From: Rhodospirillales bacterium
GTDB lineage: Bacteria; Pseudomonadota; Alphaproteobacteria; JAREAF01
Assembly (NCBI GenBank): GCA_029240475.1
Contig: JAREAF010000034.1
Location: 1 to 12,838 of the forward strand
DNA length: 12,838 bases
Direction of reading: 5' to 3'
The notes under the pieces were generated by a model. The model ran no database searches. It saw only the letters and a list, made by a program, of their open reading frames with translations, and was not told where the DNA came from. Position numbers and translations under genes: made by a program. Positions 12,440-12,838 of the stretch are shown here, in pieces (the stretch's first letter is position 1; every line of letters begins with the position of its first letter).

Positions 12440-12838
12440 TCAGCGTTCGCCCGCCGGCACCGCCCAGCGGCGCGGCGGATTCCAGAACGGCCGCTCGACG
12501 ATGCGGCAGGGCGCCTCGCTGCGCGACCATTTCAGCTCCTTCTGCACGTAGATGTCGGCCCAGATCGGGCGGCTGCCGTCGGCGAATTCCCGGTCGACCG
12601 AGGCGATCGCCACATTCTTCTTGGCCGTCGGCGACCAGACCGCCGAGGTGACCTGCCCCACCTCGCGGCTCTTGCCCGAATAGAGCAGCGCATGGGCGGC
12701 GGGCTTGTTGCCGGCGACGTCGAGCCCGACCACCCGCGAGCGTCCCCCGCCCCGCTCCCGCTCGGCGACCAACGCGCGGCGGCCGTTGAAATGCCCCTTG
12801 CCGAAATCGACCAGCTTCTCGAAGCCGAGCTCGAAGGG
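12440..12838 (-). CDS. GcvT-family aminomethyltransferase-like protein, C-terminal part
   Basis: The frame is open from the window edge to a TGA at 12442-12440 and gives 132 residues, the C-terminal part of a tetrahydrofolate-dependent aminomethyltransferase-type protein. Seen are FEKLVDFGKGHFNGRRAL at the start, corresponding to the family's segment where a conserved lysine and F-x-G-[KR] loop occur, then VGLDVAGNKP, the strand VGQVTSAVWSP (GcvT C-terminal barrel, typically GxVTSGxxSP) and the closing VERPFWNPPRRW. In glycine-cleavage T protein, DmdA and related demethylases this fold moves a methyl or methylene group to tetrahydrofolate. The N-terminal folate domain is outside the window, so the substrate class cannot be judged. 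Internal GTG/TTG codons near 12772 look like starts but the family sequence continues through them. Overlap-like spacing to the acyl-CoA dehydrogenase shows an operon. Confidence 0.85.
   Translation of the reverse strand, partial: PFELGFEKLVDFGKGHFNGRRALVAERERGGGRSRVVGLDVAGNKPAAHALLYSGKSREVGQVTSAVWSPTAKKNVAIASVDREFADGSRPIWADIYVQKELKWSRSEAPCRIVERPFWNPPRRWAVPAGER

Noticed and set aside
11500..12651. A 383-codon + strand frame opposite the acyl-CoA dehydrogenase gene
   Set aside because: The dehydrogenase motifs on the - strand are complete; the + frame also runs through two genes and has no recognisable domain.
1..12838. A defence system, CRISPR array, mobile element or prophage
   Set aside because: No repeat-spacer units, transposase, integrase, nuclease, toxin-antitoxin or phage structural genes were seen on either strand; composition and coding style look even throughout.
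12440..12838. Naming the partial gene as DMSP demethylase or glycine-cleavage T protein
   Set aside because: Only the C-terminal barrel is visible and the substrate-binding N-terminal domain is outside the window, so the subfamily cannot be decided.

Overview
The window is about 12.8 kb of GC-rich, densely coding DNA. Codon third positions are mostly G or C, proteins are exported by Sec and Tat-like signals, and most starts have AGGAG-type ribosome sites. The protein families (BetI-like TetR regulator, DUF1194 von Willebrand protein, ADP-forming acyl-CoA synthetase, PotD-like binding protein) fit an alphaproteobacterium, perhaps of the Hyphomicrobiales or Rhodospirillales; genus cannot be judged. 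No tRNA, rRNA, CRISPR array, insertion sequence or phage gene was seen. This looks like chromosomal metabolic DNA, not a mobile island.

Left block (1-5239, + strand): the C-terminal part of an ADP-forming acyl-CoA synthetase, a BetI-like TetR repressor, a zinc alcohol dehydrogenase, a flavin/[2Fe-2S] oxygenase reductase, a class II aldolase/adducin-type protein and a SAM methyltransferase of the sarcosine/dimethylglycine methyltransferase-like group. A promoter with an overlapping TGGAT/ATCCA palindrome lies between the regulator and the dehydrogenase, and a hairpin followed by a -10-like box separates the reductase from the aldolase. I read it as one or two catabolic transcription units. The substrate is unknown and the oxygenase that would pair with the reductase is not in the window.

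Middle block (5247-9841): a nitronate monooxygenase (-) is divergent from a membrane-anchored hemerythrin-like protein (+). A small exported cupin (+) follows and meets a secreted tandem CAP-domain protein (-) at a strong hairpin. The CAP gene is divergent from an exported DUF1194/VWA protein (+), which converges on a small exported protein of unknown function (-). Much of this block acts in or beyond the inner membrane.

Right block (9993-12838, - strand): the C-terminal end of a GcvT-family aminomethyltransferase-like protein, then an acyl-CoA dehydrogenase one base downstream, then a Tat-exported PotD-like binding protein with its own candidate promoter and terminator hairpin. Together they suggest uptake and breakdown of an N- or S-methylated or amine-containing carboxylic acid, but this is inference from families only.

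No clearly new defence or mobile system is visible. The most interesting points are the duplicated CAP protein with one degenerate domain, the operator-like palindrome before the dehydrogenase, the GcvT/acyl-CoA dehydrogenase/binding protein set, and the oxygenase reductase without an oxygenase.
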